64,000 bases of DNA from Wenyingzhuangia fucanilytica (GCF_001697185.1 NZ_CP014224.1:2650501-2714500); one strand, 5' to 3'; counted from the first letter of the stretch, positions 27,500-35,262 are shown. Made by a program: numbers and translations. Notes: generated by a model from the sequence alone, not told the origin.

Positions 27500-27673
27500 A
27501 TGAAAAAATGTAAACATAACGGACTTAAAAAACTAATTGTAATAGAAGCTTTTGCAGAACACGAGGTAGTAAAAACACAATGCTGTTTGTGTAACAAAAT
27601 GTTAGTGTTTTTACCAAAACCATCATTTATAAAAAGAGTTAAAAAACGTGTATTAAAAATCCTTAAAAAATGA
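27500..27673 (+). CDS. Small zinc-ribbon-like early protein, 57 residues
   Basis: The ATG at 27500 gives MKKCKHNGLKKLIVIEAFAE then HEVVKTQCCLCNKMLVF and a basic tail. C-x-H near the N-terminus and C-x-x-C at 29-32 could bind zinc. It begins 2 bp after the primase stop and overlaps the next gene by ATGA, which supports it. Confidence 0.55.
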   Translation: MKKCKHNGLKKLIVIEAFAEHEVVKTQCCLCNKMLVFLPKPSFIKRVKKRVLKILKK

Positions 27674-27858
27674 AAACACTCTACGTAATAAGAACCAACA
27701 AAATAGAATTACAGCTAAAATGGAAAATTCCATGTACAGCATTCCCTTTTGAGGTTTTTGTAAGAAGCAACTCCAAAGGAATAGTAAACTGGAAAAAAAC
27801 AACAGTGTACACCTTAGATGAAGTAGTAGCCAGAGGAAATACAAAAATTATTAAATAA
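27670..27858 (+). CDS. Early phage protein, 62 residues, unknown
   Basis: MKTLYVIRTNKIELQLKWKI onwards; basic and beta-rich by eye. ATGA overlap with the zinc-ribbon gene. Minus-strand frames over the same DNA run against the operon and are ignored. Confidence 0.5.
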   Translation: MKTLYVIRTNKIELQLKWKIPCTAFPFEVFVRSNSKGIVNWKKTTVYTLDEVVARGNTKIIK

Positions 27859-27860
27859 AC

Positions 27861-27874
27861 CCAATCATTCAAAA
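27861..27874 (+). repeat. Early leader motif, copy 3
   Basis: CCAATCATTCAAAA directly after the TAA of the previous gene and 5 nt before the next ATG (27880). Confidence 0.6.
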
Positions 27875-27879
27875 AATCC

Positions 27880-28158
27880 ATGTCAAACAACGCTAAAAAC
27901 CACCAAGAAGAAATTAAAGCTCTACATCTTAAAGTAGAAGATATTATTCATAAGAATAATTCAGACTATTCAATTGAAAACATTTCTGTAAAATATGAAC
28001 ATGATCAATTTTATTATGAAGTATGTATCCTTACTCACAAAGCAGACGAGCCTAATTTTAGAATAGATGAAACTTCAATAGAATTATTGTTAATGGGTTT
28101 AGAGTATTTAATTCTAAAAAAAGTTACTGAATACGAAATCTTTAACACTTTAAAATAA
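27880..28158 (+). CDS. Early phage protein, 92 residues, unknown
   Basis: Acidic protein with a helical start (NHQEEIKALHLKVEDIIHKN) and beta segments (ISVKYEHDQFYYEVCILTHKADEPNF). It follows leader-motif copy 3. No family recognised. Confidence 0.55.
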   Translation: MSNNAKNHQEEIKALHLKVEDIIHKNNSDYSIENISVKYEHDQFYYEVCILTHKADEPNFRIDETSIELLLMGLEYLILKKVTEYEIFNTLK

Positions 28159-28166
28159 CGTAACCC

Positions 28167-28433
28167 ATGGAAAAAACATTAGAAGTATTCATTTTAGTTT
28201 TTTACGGATTTGTGTTTTGCTACATTTTTAGATTGTGCCAGGAGTATTATCAATCTAAAAAACCAAGAGGCATCCCTAAATATAAAAACCCACCACCACC
28301 TCCTGCAAAACAAAATAGATGCTGTGGTCGTTGCGATGGTGTTCATGATATCTGTGTTTCTGATATGATTTGTAAAGAACACAATACTAGTGGTTGCGAA
28401 CACTGTTATGGACCACGAAACCCAAATAATTAA
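28167..28433 (+). CDS. Small membrane protein with cysteine-rich tail
   Basis: 88 residues: one N-terminal transmembrane helix (LEVFILVFYGFVFCYIFRL), a proline stretch (KNPPPPPAKQ), then a Cys/His-rich tail CCGRCDGVHDICVSDMICKEH...CEHCYG that could bind metal. It begins 8 bp after the previous gene. A membrane-anchored metal-binding early phage protein is unusual; function unknown. Confidence 0.55.
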   Translation: MEKTLEVFILVFYGFVFCYIFRLCQEYYQSKKPRGIPKYKNPPPPPAKQNRCCGRCDGVHDICVSDMICKEHNTSGCEHCYGPRNPNN

Positions 28434-28435
28434 AC

Positions 28436-28449
28436 CCAATCATTCAAAA
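28436..28449 (+). repeat. Early leader motif, copy 4
   Basis: CCAATCATTCAAAA two bases after the previous stop and 8 nt before the ATG at 28458. Confidence 0.6.
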
Positions 28450-28457
28450 TAAATATT

Positions 28458-28718
28458 ATGAAAATCATAAAAATTGTAGATCTCCCAAATAACATACAAG
28501 TATTGCTAAAAAGAGGTTACTGCGAAAACAGCAAGCCTGTAATTACAATTACTTTTTTCACGGCTTTAGGCAATTTAATGCTAACTGCAGCTTTAGACAT
28601 TCCTTTTGAAAATGAAATAGATCGTGATGATGAATTTGAGTTTAGATTTATTCTTACTACTCATAAATTATTAGAAATATTTTCTACGCTTAGAAAAGAA
28701 ATTGAATCTCAAACGTAA
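28458..28718 (+). CDS. Early phage protein, 86 residues, unknown
   Basis: MKIIKIVDLPNNIQVLLKRG..., with ITITFFTALGNLMLTAAL in the middle and an acidic FENEIDRDDEFEF patch. It follows leader-motif copy 4. No family recognised. Confidence 0.55.
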   Translation: MKIIKIVDLPNNIQVLLKRGYCENSKPVITITFFTALGNLMLTAALDIPFENEIDRDDEFEFRFILTTHKLLEIFSTLRKEIESQT

Positions 28719-28723
28719 AGGCT

Positions 28724-28888
28724 ATGTCAGTAACCCACAACAAAAACAATACTTATAGAATTTTTTATGTAGATGGAGGAGTTTCAACTTACAGATGTTC
28801 TGCAAAAACCATTGAGAAAAATTTTAGACAAAACCAGGAGATTGAATTCTACCAAGAAGAAATGAAACTAACCTCAAAAACAGCTTAA
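28724..28888 (+). CDS. Small early phage protein, 54 residues
   Basis: The ATG at 28724 gives MSVTHNKNNTYRIFYVDGGV then STYRCSAKTIEKNFRQNQEI. It begins 5 bp after the previous stop and ends 2 bp before the next ATG, so it fills the operon without gaps. The fold resembles a short beta-hairpin plus helix; no function assigned. Confidence 0.5.
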   Translation: MSVTHNKNNTYRIFYVDGGVSTYRCSAKTIEKNFRQNQEIEFYQEEMKLTSKTA

Positions 28889-28890
28889 TT

Positions 28891-29022
28891 ATGAAAAACC
28901 AACATCAAGATCCAGACAAATTAACATCACCACAAAAAGCAAAAATATTAATTGCTGTAATTCTGCTTATCTGCTTTTTTTCATCCATAGCCATTTTTTG
29001 TACCGAAAAAGGATTGTTATAA
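28891..29022 (+). CDS. Small single-span membrane protein, 43 residues
   Basis: The ATG at 28891 gives a 17-residue hydrophilic start, one helix ILIAVILLICFFSSIAIF, and a short CTEKGLL end. It sits 2 bp after the previous gene. It could be an early membrane effector, for example superinfection exclusion, but this is a guess from topology. Confidence 0.45.
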   Translation: MKNQHQDPDKLTSPQKAKILIAVILLICFFSSIAIFCTEKGLL

Positions 29023-29036
29023 CTAAAACCTATAAA

Positions 29037-29213
29037 ATGAAAAGTTTCAATTTAAACATACAAATAGAAGTTTCTGGAGACACAGAAAAATTAACAGAGC
29101 AAGATGTAATAGATTTTATAATCTACTCCGTTGGTAGTGGTTCTTTGTCTCCAAACAATCCGTTAATCACAGAAGAATCAGATTGCGAAATAGATAACGT
29201 AGAACTTTATTAA
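29037..29213 (+). CDS. Early phage protein, 58 residues, acidic
   Basis: The ATG at 29037 (MKSFNLNIQIEVSGDTEKLT) is preferred over an in-frame TTG at 28998, which overlaps the previous gene. Acidic throughout; no family recognised. Confidence 0.5.
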   Translation: MKSFNLNIQIEVSGDTEKLTEQDVIDFIIYSVGSGSLSPNNPLITEESDCEIDNVELY

Positions 29214-29221
29214 ATAGCCTT

Positions 29222-29551
29222 ATGAAAACAGATTTACCACAACAGTATTTAGACTTAATAGGAACCGTTCAAAGGTTTAAAGGATATTTATTTAGCTATA
29301 AAATTTTAAAAAAGAATTATGAAGATTATAATGTTTTGGATTGGAGATGGGGTTCTGCAAAAGTTTACGATACCAAAACTAATAGAGAAAAACACCCAAC
29401 CGTTGAGTTTCTTTTAAAAAATGATTCAATGAAAAAATCTCAATGGAGCAAAGGTTTTCCTGTTAGAGAAATTGAACTTAAAGAGGAGTGTTATAAAACA
29501 GGTAAAGATTGTGAGTATAACTGTATTGGCTTGTGTAAAGAATCAGTTTAG
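29222..29551 (+). CDS. Early phage protein, 109 residues, C-terminal cysteines
   Basis: MKTDLPQQYLDLIGTVQRFK onward, with aromatic YNVLDWRWGSAKVYD and a closing CYKTGKDCEYNCIGLC cluster of four cysteines that could hold metal. It is the last gene before the palindrome-bordered cassettes. Function unknown. Confidence 0.55.
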   Translation: MKTDLPQQYLDLIGTVQRFKGYLFSYKILKKNYEDYNVLDWRWGSAKVYDTKTNREKHPTVEFLLKNDSMKKSQWSKGFPVREIELKEECYKTGKDCEYNCIGLCKESV

Positions 29552-29572
29552 CTACTCCTCAGTCTTTTGCAG

Positions 29573-29650
29573 TAATTGTGCTACAACTTGCCGCAGCTAG
29601 GGTTAGGCAGAGAAAACATCGAAGATTTTTCGAGCCGTAACACCTAGCGG
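29573..29650. repeat. Palindromic cassette border S1
   Basis: AATTGTGCTACAACTTGCCGCA begins a long imperfect hairpin. CCG/CGG, CTAGG (29597-29601)/CCTAG (29643-29647), TTA/TAA and GGC/GCC pair around a GAAAA/TTTTC inner stem. Its left edge aligns with the left edges of borders S2 and S3. Confidence 0.5.
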
Positions 29651-29700
29651 ATAGAGAGAAAACCAACTTAGTGAAAACAACAAAACTGCTTGACTTTAGC

Positions 29701-29767
29701 TGCTGTTGGCTACTGTTGTTTTTAAAGCGGTGGCAACTTTGAGAGGTACGAACAAAAATATATACAA
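29701..29767 (+). repeat. 67-bp cassette leader, copy A
   Basis: Starts TGCTGTTGGCTACTGTTG and ends AAAATATATACAA. It matches 30032-30098 at 66 of 67 positions (G29730 versus A30061) and directly precedes the ATG of the first cassette gene. Confidence 0.85.
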
Positions 29768-29769
29768 AG

Positions 29770-29961
29770 ATGAAAATAGATATAACTAAAAGACAATTAG
29801 AAGCAATTTTTGAATTAGCAACTGCTATTGAAGGGATGTTAGGATGTAGTGATGGCGATATTGATGGCGATGTTAATTTTGATAAAGAAATGACAAAGGA
29901 ACTTAAATGTATTAATAGACTTTTCATTAAAAATGGATATCAGCCTCCTTCTAACGTGTAG
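29770..29961 (+). CDS. Cassette gene 1: acidic 63-residue protein
   Basis: MKIDITKRQLEAIFELATAI and so on, with an acidic stretch SDGDIDGDVNFDKEM. No recognised family; the Asp-rich part looks EF-hand-like but lacks a good final glutamate. It is enclosed by leader A and border S2, so it looks like an exchangeable cargo gene. Confidence 0.55.
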   Translation: MKIDITKRQLEAIFELATAIEGMLGCSDGDIDGDVNFDKEMTKELKCINRLFIKNGYQPPSNV

Positions 29962-29963
29962 AG

Positions 29964-30041
29964 GGCAAAAAAAACAATTGTTGCCAACATGCCGCATATA
30001 AGAAGCGTAAGCTTCGCATATGCTTTTTATGTGCTGTTGGC
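29964..30041. repeat. Palindromic cassette border S2
   Basis: GGCAA-A-run-CAATTGTTGCC (29964-29985) runs into GCCAACA (29983-29989), which pairs with TGTTGGC (30035-30041). Between them sits a perfect GAAGC-GTAA-GCTTC hairpin (30002-30015, GNRA loop). The right arm overlaps the start of leader copy B. Confidence 0.6.
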
Positions 30042-30098
30042 TACTGTTGTTTTTAAAGCGATGGCAACTTTGAGAGGTACGAACAAAAATATATACAA
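30032..30098 (+). repeat. 67-bp cassette leader, copy B
   Basis: Near-identical to 29701-29767. It ends 20 bp before the second cassette gene. CAACTTTG inside it is one base off a TAnnTTTG box, so promoter activity is possible but unproven. Confidence 0.85.
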
Positions 30099-30118
30099 CA
30101 ATTTAACACAATGTCACC

Positions 30119-30370
30119 ATGGATAAAAAAATAGCAATAATTGGATTAAATGGTATAGGTAGAGTTGAAGCTATAAAACTTCTTAAAGAAGAATGTAAAA
30201 GCGTTGTTATTAGCCCTATTGATTTTGAAAAATTAAGCGATTGGGTTGAGCCTTATAAAGGAGAAGAAATAACTACTAAAAAATACAAAGAAGGTAAAGT
30301 GAACTCTTTTGTATTTAAACCCAAGGAATATAAAGATTATCCAACAAAAGGGAGTAAATACCACAAATAA
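30119..30370 (+). CDS. Cassette gene 2: 83-residue protein
   Basis: The ATG at 30119 (MDKKIAIIGLNGIGRVEAIK) is used; the ATG at 30111 is out of frame and soon stops. The start looks like a truncated Rossmann motif (IIGLNGIGRVEAIKLL), but the protein is too short for a dehydrogenase. Basic tail YKDYPTKGSKYHK. Function unknown. It lies between leader B and border S3. Confidence 0.55.
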   Translation: MDKKIAIIGLNGIGRVEAIKLLKEECKSVVISPIDFEKLSDWVEPYKGEEITTKKYKEGKVNSFVFKPKEYKDYPTKGSKYHK

Positions 30371-30379
30371 CAGGTAGAT

Positions 30380-30444
30380 GGCAAAAAAACAATTGTTGCC
30401 AACACCGGCTATGAGTACCCTTTTGCATAAAAGGTACTTATAGC
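30380..30444. repeat. Palindromic cassette border S3 (end of array)
   Basis: GGCAAAAAAACAATTGTTGCC-type edge (30380-30400) as in S2, followed by AACACC and a different hairpin: GCTAT (30408-30412)/ATAGC (30440-30444) and AGTACC/GGTACT. The 67-bp leader does not follow, so the array ends here. Confidence 0.55.
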
Positions 30445-30476
30445 ATGTTTTGTCTGCAGGTTATCACAACCTTTTA

Positions 30477-30761
30477 TTAAATCCGATCTAGTTTAGAAAC
30501 AAACAGGTCGGATTCTTTTTTGCAGTCCAGAATACATTTATCTAACACGCTTAAATAATAAGCACGCTCCTCTCCTATTGCATCACTCCTGTTTATTTGC
30601 TCCAGAATATCTCTTTGAATTCTGTTCAGTAATATTGTTTGCTGCAGATTTATATAATCACTTTCAAACCCAAACAAATCATTTTTAAAAGCTTCTGTAA
30701 AACTTTTTAAATGTTTATTAGTAAAGTACTCGCAAACTTGTTTTATAGTCTCCTGGTTCAT
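30477..30761 (-). CDS. Minus-strand phage protein, 94 residues, helical
   Basis: MNQETIKQVCEYFTNKHLKS onward; almost wholly helical with alternating charges. It faces the early operon. Its last codons contain a terminator for the other strand (30480-30521). I do not recognise the family. Confidence 0.55.
   Translation of the reverse strand: MNQETIKQVCEYFTNKHLKSFTEAFKNDLFGFESDYINLQQTILLNRIQRDILEQINRSDAIGEERAYYLSVLDKCILDCKKESDLFVSKLDRI
30480..30521 (+). terminator. Early-operon terminator inside the end of the opposing gene
   Basis: AATCCGA (30480-30486) pairs with TCGGATT (30508-30514), followed by CTTTTTT. On the plus strand this is a standard terminator; on the minus strand it is coding sequence. 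Confidence 0.65.
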
Positions 30762-31085
30762 TTATATAATAGCACGAAGCACTTCGTCCTCGTTAACATT
30801 TTAAGAATTAAGCAAATTAAAGTTTATCATATACCTTGTTTTTCTCTTTTCCCCCTGCACCCCCTATTATTAAAAAAAGAGACAGGTGCTTTTGTGTGAA
30901 AAAACGTAAACCATATATAATAATCTTCTTTTTTTAGTTAAAAAACATAATAATAATTAGAAAAAACTGTGCTTTTGTGCTTTTAATTATAAATACTTAA
31001 AAACCAATACATTAAAAAAGCATTTTTTGAGTACTTTTCAGCACTTTAGCACAATTACAATGTTTTAAACAGTAAAAAAACAGGT
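30762..31085. other. Long AT-rich control region upstream of late promoter 1
   Basis: No ORF of note. It holds GTGCTTTTGTG motifs (30888-30898 and within 30961-30981) and a CAGCACTTTAGCACA dyad near 31043. The 21 bases at 30961-30981 recur exactly, inverted, at 41914-41934. A regulator-binding or origin region is possible. Confidence 0.4.
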
Positions 31086-31120
31086 GTCCTTTTACCAATC
31101 ATCCTTTACAATTATTATTG
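31086..31120 (+). promoter_or_regulatory. Phage late promoter P1
   Basis: GTCCTTTTA (31086-31094), 18 bp, TATTATTG (31113-31120). The ATG of the first late gene is at 31125, 5 nt after the box. Confidence 0.75.
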
Positions 31121-31124
31121 TAAT

Positions 31125-31571
31125 ATGGGATTAGACACTAGAAATACAGCCTTATTTAACAACATCAAAACGGTGTATTTACAATCTGTAAAAAACGGAC
31201 TGTTAGGTAATTTTCAGCAAGTATATGCTACCTATACAAAAACAGTATTTACAAGTCAACCTGCTAACACAGATAACGGAATTGTATACAATACAAAGTT
31301 ACAAGTTCTGTATCCTGGTTTATCATCAACAGATTTTCAAGCCTTTCATAGTTTATTGTTAGATGAATATTTTGTAATCATTCTAACAGCTACCAATGAT
31401 TATTATGAAATATGTAGTAGGCAAAACCCACTAGAACTAAGCGTAGATTTTGATATTAACAAAGGAACTACCCTTGTGTTTTCTGGAAACCAAATATTAC
31501 CACCCAACAACATTGCAATGTTAGATAATGAATCTATTGATCTGGCTTGCTCACTAAACATTAATTTATAA
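31125..31571 (+). CDS. Late structural protein, 148 residues, unknown
   Basis: MGLDTRNTALFNNIKTVYLQ...; beta-rich, no recognised family. It is the first gene of late unit 1 and its stop overlaps the fibre gene's ATG (TAATG), so the two proteins may assemble together, for example as fibre adaptor. The start lies only 5 nt after the promoter box. Confidence 0.6.
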   Translation: MGLDTRNTALFNNIKTVYLQSVKNGLLGNFQQVYATYTKTVFTSQPANTDNGIVYNTKLQVLYPGLSSTDFQAFHSLLLDEYFVIILTATNDYYEICSRQNPLELSVDFDINKGTTLVFSGNQILPPNNIAMLDNESIDLACSLNINL

Positions 31572-34492
31572 TGAGCTTAAAGAAACTTTTATTCGAACAA
31601 AAAGAAGGAATCGTAGAAAAAAAGGTTAGAAAGAACCAAGTTTGGGATGATGATTTAAACGATATTCTTAACAACTACAACACTTCACTTGTAGAAATTT
31701 TAAGTAAGTTAACTGGGCAAACTTTTACTGAAGACGAAAAAGAAATAGACCTTAGTACTTTGCCTACTACTGCAAAAAACTTTTTAGGATCTATTATTGA
31801 GTTAAAGTTATATTTAGATGATAAAATATACATTTTAACTTCAGCTATTGAAAACCTTAATACAGGAGAAACTGCCAAATATTTTGATACCAGAGCCGAT
31901 GCTACTGCGTATTGGACTTTGTTAGATGGAGCAGGAAATACTCCTGCAGAAACTTTTAAATTCCAAATTGGGGATACGGAATATCACAGATTTGATGCTT
32001 CTGTAACTCCAGAGAGAACAACTAAGGTTGGGGATGTTATTCAGCTAACAGATGATGCAAATGATGTAGATCAAGATAAGGGAGCGAAGGTTAGTATTGT
32101 AAAAGAAAACAGGAGTAGAATAGAGTTAATAAATGATGCTACTACTATTACAACTGGTAAAAACTTACTAGATTCTCGACCTAGCAATATGATTGATGGT
32201 TATAGAATTAAGGTTGCTTTAACAGGTTATGACCCTATTGGGGCAGCTACATTGATTGCGACTAAACCTATTCGTTTGGAATATGGGGAAACCTATTTTA
32301 TTAGTGGTGATGGTTTGGCTCACGAAACCCCTAGAGCGTTGTTTTTAGAGAGTCCTGTAGTTACTAATGGTATTGTTTCTGGAAGTGCTGTAAGTGCTAA
32401 TATGACAGAGATAACAGGAGGTTATACATTTACGGCTAATGATGCCGATAGGTTATGGTATTCTGTCGATGTTAATACTGTGTCGAATGGTAGTAATATT
32501 ATAGACGGAGTGATTCAGCTTGAAAAAACAGCGATAACAGGTTATGAAGCGTATTATAATGTACTATCAACAGATACTAAGAGTAATAAAGAAATAGTTT
32601 CTGAACTTGATTCTGTATCTGAAAAAATAGTGACAGGTAAGAATTTGTTTGATTCGAGAGAAACAAATATGAAAACAGGTTTTAGAGTAAATGCCGCATC
32701 TACTCAATTCGACCCAAACTCAGGAACTAATTTAGTAGCAGTTAAGCCTATAAAATTAGAGTATGGCAAAACATATACTATTAGCGGTAATGGTTTAGCA
32801 TGGGGAGCTTCTCCGCGTTCATTTATGGCAAGTAGTGAGTCTGCAACAACAGGTACAACTACTGTGTTTACACCTGTTACAAATGGATTTAGATTTCAAG
32901 TTACTGATGAAGATGAAGTATTTTTTACAATAGATTTAAATACTACTACAACAGGCGGAAATGATGTAAGTGGTGTTGTAATGCTAGAAGATGGTAGTGA
33001 AGTAACAGAATATGAAGATTATTATTTAAAATTCTCAACAGATGAAGAATTAGGAGTTGATGCTGTTGCTGTTAATAAGATTCACAACATTGTTCCTGTT
33101 ATTCAAGATACTCATAAGAAATTCCCTTTATTTTTTAATCACAATTTAAAACGTGATAAAAATATAAATGTAGTATTACTAGGAGATAGCATAACTGCAA
33201 GAGATTATCACACTACTTATTTTAGTGAGGAAGAACAAACAAAACGACCTCCTTTGATGGTTAGTAAAAATATAGGGTCTGCAATTTTTGACAAATTAAC
33301 GTGGCAAAATGTTGAGTATTCGAGATGGGATAGGTCTAGCGAGTTTACAGAATCAGCAGCTACATTTGTAACTGTGGAATCAAATAATCTACCATCACAA
33401 GGAATATCACAAGGTAATGGTTCGGGTGGCGATGAGTGGTATGACATAGGAGATAGACCATCTGATACAAGAATTTATACAGGTACAGCATTAGCAAGTG
33501 TTGAATTTACTATACCTGAAGATTTCTATACTTTTAACTGGATTTATAGAACTGATTTAAAAGGTTGTGAAAATGTTACTGTTACAGTTGATGAGGGTAA
33601 CGGAAAAGTAGAAGTCTTTAATGGTTCTACATGGGTTGAAGCTAATGGTTATGTAATGTCGATGCGTCATCCTGGTGCTGTTGCGAATAGAATCAATACT
33701 AAATTTCAAGAGCGTTTAAGGTTTAGAACTTGTGATGTATATGATGGTGGTAGTTTTGATGAGCGTACAGGCTCTAAGACTATTACTTTAACTAAAAATA
33801 GTAGTGATAGTAGATTTTTGTATTGGGGGATTGAGAAATCAAAAGAGCCTTATATTGTTACAGTTATTAACTCTGCAAGAGGTGGAGAGAATATTGCAAG
33901 TATGCTTCCTGCAATGAATGATGATTTTTACGATTGGACGGAAACTCCTAATAGTTTTACTTTTTTAATTCACGAAATCTATTTTAATCAAGGTCAAAAT
34001 GTATATAATGATAGTAAGTCTATTAATGATTTCTTAAATGAATGGGATGATTATTTCTATTCAGAATCTAACTCTTATTCATTTAGAGAGAAAAGCAAGG
34101 TATCGACTATTCCATGGCAGAAATACGAAGCCTTACAATGGAATCCAAACTTTACAGTGGGTGGCGGTGGAATTTCAACCACAGAACCTTATGGTTTTAA
34201 GACTTGGGATAATGCTACTGACCATCAAAAAACTATACTTGATAACTTTATGTGTTATCTATATCAATATACAGACACGTATAGCGATGAAGTAGGTGTT
34301 GCAATGGTAAATACAACTAAAGCATTACTCAATGAAGCTAAGGCTAAGTTTGGGGATGAGTGGTATAAAGCATTTCAATCCACAGGAGTAAAAGGAGAAA
34401 GCTTCTTAAATGATATTACACACCCTAACGATTATGGAGTAAAAGTTATTTCTAGTTTTATTAATGCATGGTTCGAGAATAGCTTTATTTAA
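31571..34492 (+). CDS. Tail fibre / receptor-binding protein with SGNH-hydrolase domain
   Basis: A 973-residue protein. An N-terminal helical region (to about 110) is followed by a virion-type linker. Two tandem copies of a beta module lie at about 190-330 and 353-490, each starting TGKNL(L/F)DSR and containing (K)PI(R/K)LEYG(E/K)TY. A C-terminal SGNH/GDSL esterase domain has the nucleophile in G538-D-S540 and the D948-I-T-H951 pair near the end. Such fibres bind and deacetylate surface glycans. The opening MSLKKLLFEQKEGIVEKKVR is polar, as expected for virion attachment. Confidence 0.78.
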   Translation: MSLKKLLFEQKEGIVEKKVRKNQVWDDDLNDILNNYNTSLVEILSKLTGQTFTEDEKEIDLSTLPTTAKNFLGSIIELKLYLDDKIYILTSAIENLNTGETAKYFDTRADATAYWTLLDGAGNTPAETFKFQIGDTEYHRFDASVTPERTTKVGDVIQLTDDANDVDQDKGAKVSIVKENRSRIELINDATTITTGKNLLDSRPSNMIDGYRIKVALTGYDPIGAATLIATKPIRLEYGETYFISGDGLAHETPRALFLESPVVTNGIVSGSAVSANMTEITGGYTFTANDADRLWYSVDVNTVSNGSNIIDGVIQLEKTAITGYEAYYNVLSTDTKSNKEIVSELDSVSEKIVTGKNLFDSRETNMKTGFRVNAASTQFDPNSGTNLVAVKPIKLEYGKTYTISGNGLAWGASPRSFMASSESATTGTTTVFTPVTNGFRFQVTDEDEVFFTIDLNTTTTGGNDVSGVVMLEDGSEVTEYEDYYLKFSTDEELGVDAVAVNKIHNIVPVIQDTHKKFPLFFNHNLKRDKNINVVLLGDSITARDYHTTYFSEEEQTKRPPLMVSKNIGSAIFDKLTWQNVEYSRWDRSSEFTESAATFVTVESNNLPSQGISQGNGSGGDEWYDIGDRPSDTRIYTGTALASVEFTIPEDFYTFNWIYRTDLKGCENVTVTVDEGNGKVEVFNGSTWVEANGYVMSMRHPGAVANRINTKFQERLRFRTCDVYDGGSFDERTGSKTITLTKNSSDSRFLYWGIEKSKEPYIVTVINSARGGENIASMLPAMNDDFYDWTETPNSFTFLIHEIYFNQGQNVYNDSKSINDFLNEWDDYFYSESNSYSFREKSKVSTIPWQKYEALQWNPNFTVGGGGISTTEPYGFKTWDNATDHQKTILDNFMCYLYQYTDTYSDEVGVAMVNTTKALLNEAKAKFGDEWYKAFQSTGVKGESFLNDITHPNDYGVKVISSFINAWFENSFI

Positions 34493-34500
34493 AAATAACA

Positions 34501-34529
34501 AACCCCTAGTCTTTAATTAGGCTAGGGTT
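34501..34529 (+). terminator. Weak hairpin after the tail-fibre gene
   Basis: AACCCCTAG (34501-34509) pairs with CTAGGGTT (34522-34529) with one bulge. No T-run follows, so it probably only attenuates expression of the next gene. Confidence 0.45.
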
Positions 34530-34543
34530 AATATCAAAATCAC

Positions 34544-35164
34544 ATGAACCAAAACTGTTTTCAAATATATTTTTATCCTGTTTTTAAATACGTAAAAAGC
34601 GGTTGGATAGTGGCTTCGGAAAATAATGGAGTTGCAATTTTTAAAAGTTCCTTTTGGATTACTTTTTACCAAATCATTAAGCATATTTATGGTATTGAAG
34701 TTTTTGGAGTGGATAATCTATTAATATTATTAGTACTACTTACTATTTGGGTAGATGCTAGATATGGTATTAAAAAATCTAAAAAACAATCCAAAATGGC
34801 TTTTTTAGAATCAAAAAACTATGCGATTGGAAGTCCAGAACATAAAAAGTTTTTAAGGATTTATGAACTAAAAAAGTTTCAGTTTAAAAAATTACAATAC
34901 ACCTTTTTTAAGTGTTTTACTTTTTTGGCTTATTTGTTTTTTGTGAATCATTTTTTAAAAAGTGACACAGATGGAACCGTAGCCGAAATATTAGGTTTTA
35001 CGGCTGCAGTAGCATTAAGAATTCCATTGCTTATTTTTTGGTATTTAGACGTAAAAAGTATAGGAGATAACTCAGAATTTGTATATGAAAAGAAAGCCCC
35101 AATATTTAAAATTATTGATGATGTTTTAGGATGGCGAATTAAAAAACTACAACACAATGACTAA
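34544..35164 (+). CDS. Phage membrane protein, holin candidate
   Basis: 206 residues with three hydrophobic segments: about 56-71 (VDNLLILLVLLTIWVDA), 119-137 (YTFFKCFTFLAYLFFVNHF) and 147-171 (AEILGFTAAVALRIPLLIFWYLDV). VDNLLILLVLLTIWVDARYGIKKSK resembles the 'D-G-hydrophobic-D-x-x-x-G-x-x-K' start of phage_holin_4-type proteins. Holins time lysis by permeabilising the inner membrane. It sits behind the tail-fibre gene, not next to the endolysin, so the holin call is tentative. Confidence 0.5.
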   Translation: MNQNCFQIYFYPVFKYVKSGWIVASENNGVAIFKSSFWITFYQIIKHIYGIEVFGVDNLLILLVLLTIWVDARYGIKKSKKQSKMAFLESKNYAIGSPEHKKFLRIYELKKFQFKKLQYTFFKCFTFLAYLFFVNHFLKSDTDGTVAEILGFTAAVALRIPLLIFWYLDVKSIGDNSEFVYEKKAPIFKIIDDVLGWRIKKLQHND

Positions 35165-35248
35165 CGTAAGAAACTAAAACAGACAACAATGTTAAAAACA
35201 CATGATATTTGTTAAAACCAAACCTTACCAAATAACAAGGTAAAACGC

Positions 35249-35256
35249 TATATTTG
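35249..35256 (+). promoter_or_regulatory. Host-type promoter -7 box
   Basis: TATATTTG, 7 nt from its last base to the ATG at 35263. Unlike the late promoters it has no GTCCTTTT element, so the gene may be expressed in the lysogen. Confidence 0.5.
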
Positions 35257-35262
35257 AGTACT

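Noticed and set aside
29573-30444. CRISPR array
   Set aside because: Only two leader copies 331 bp apart with genes between them; no short regularly spaced repeats exist in the window.
30711-30899. 62-codon plus-strand frame MFISKVLANLF
   Set aside because: It overlaps the opposing 94-residue gene and the control region, with no support.
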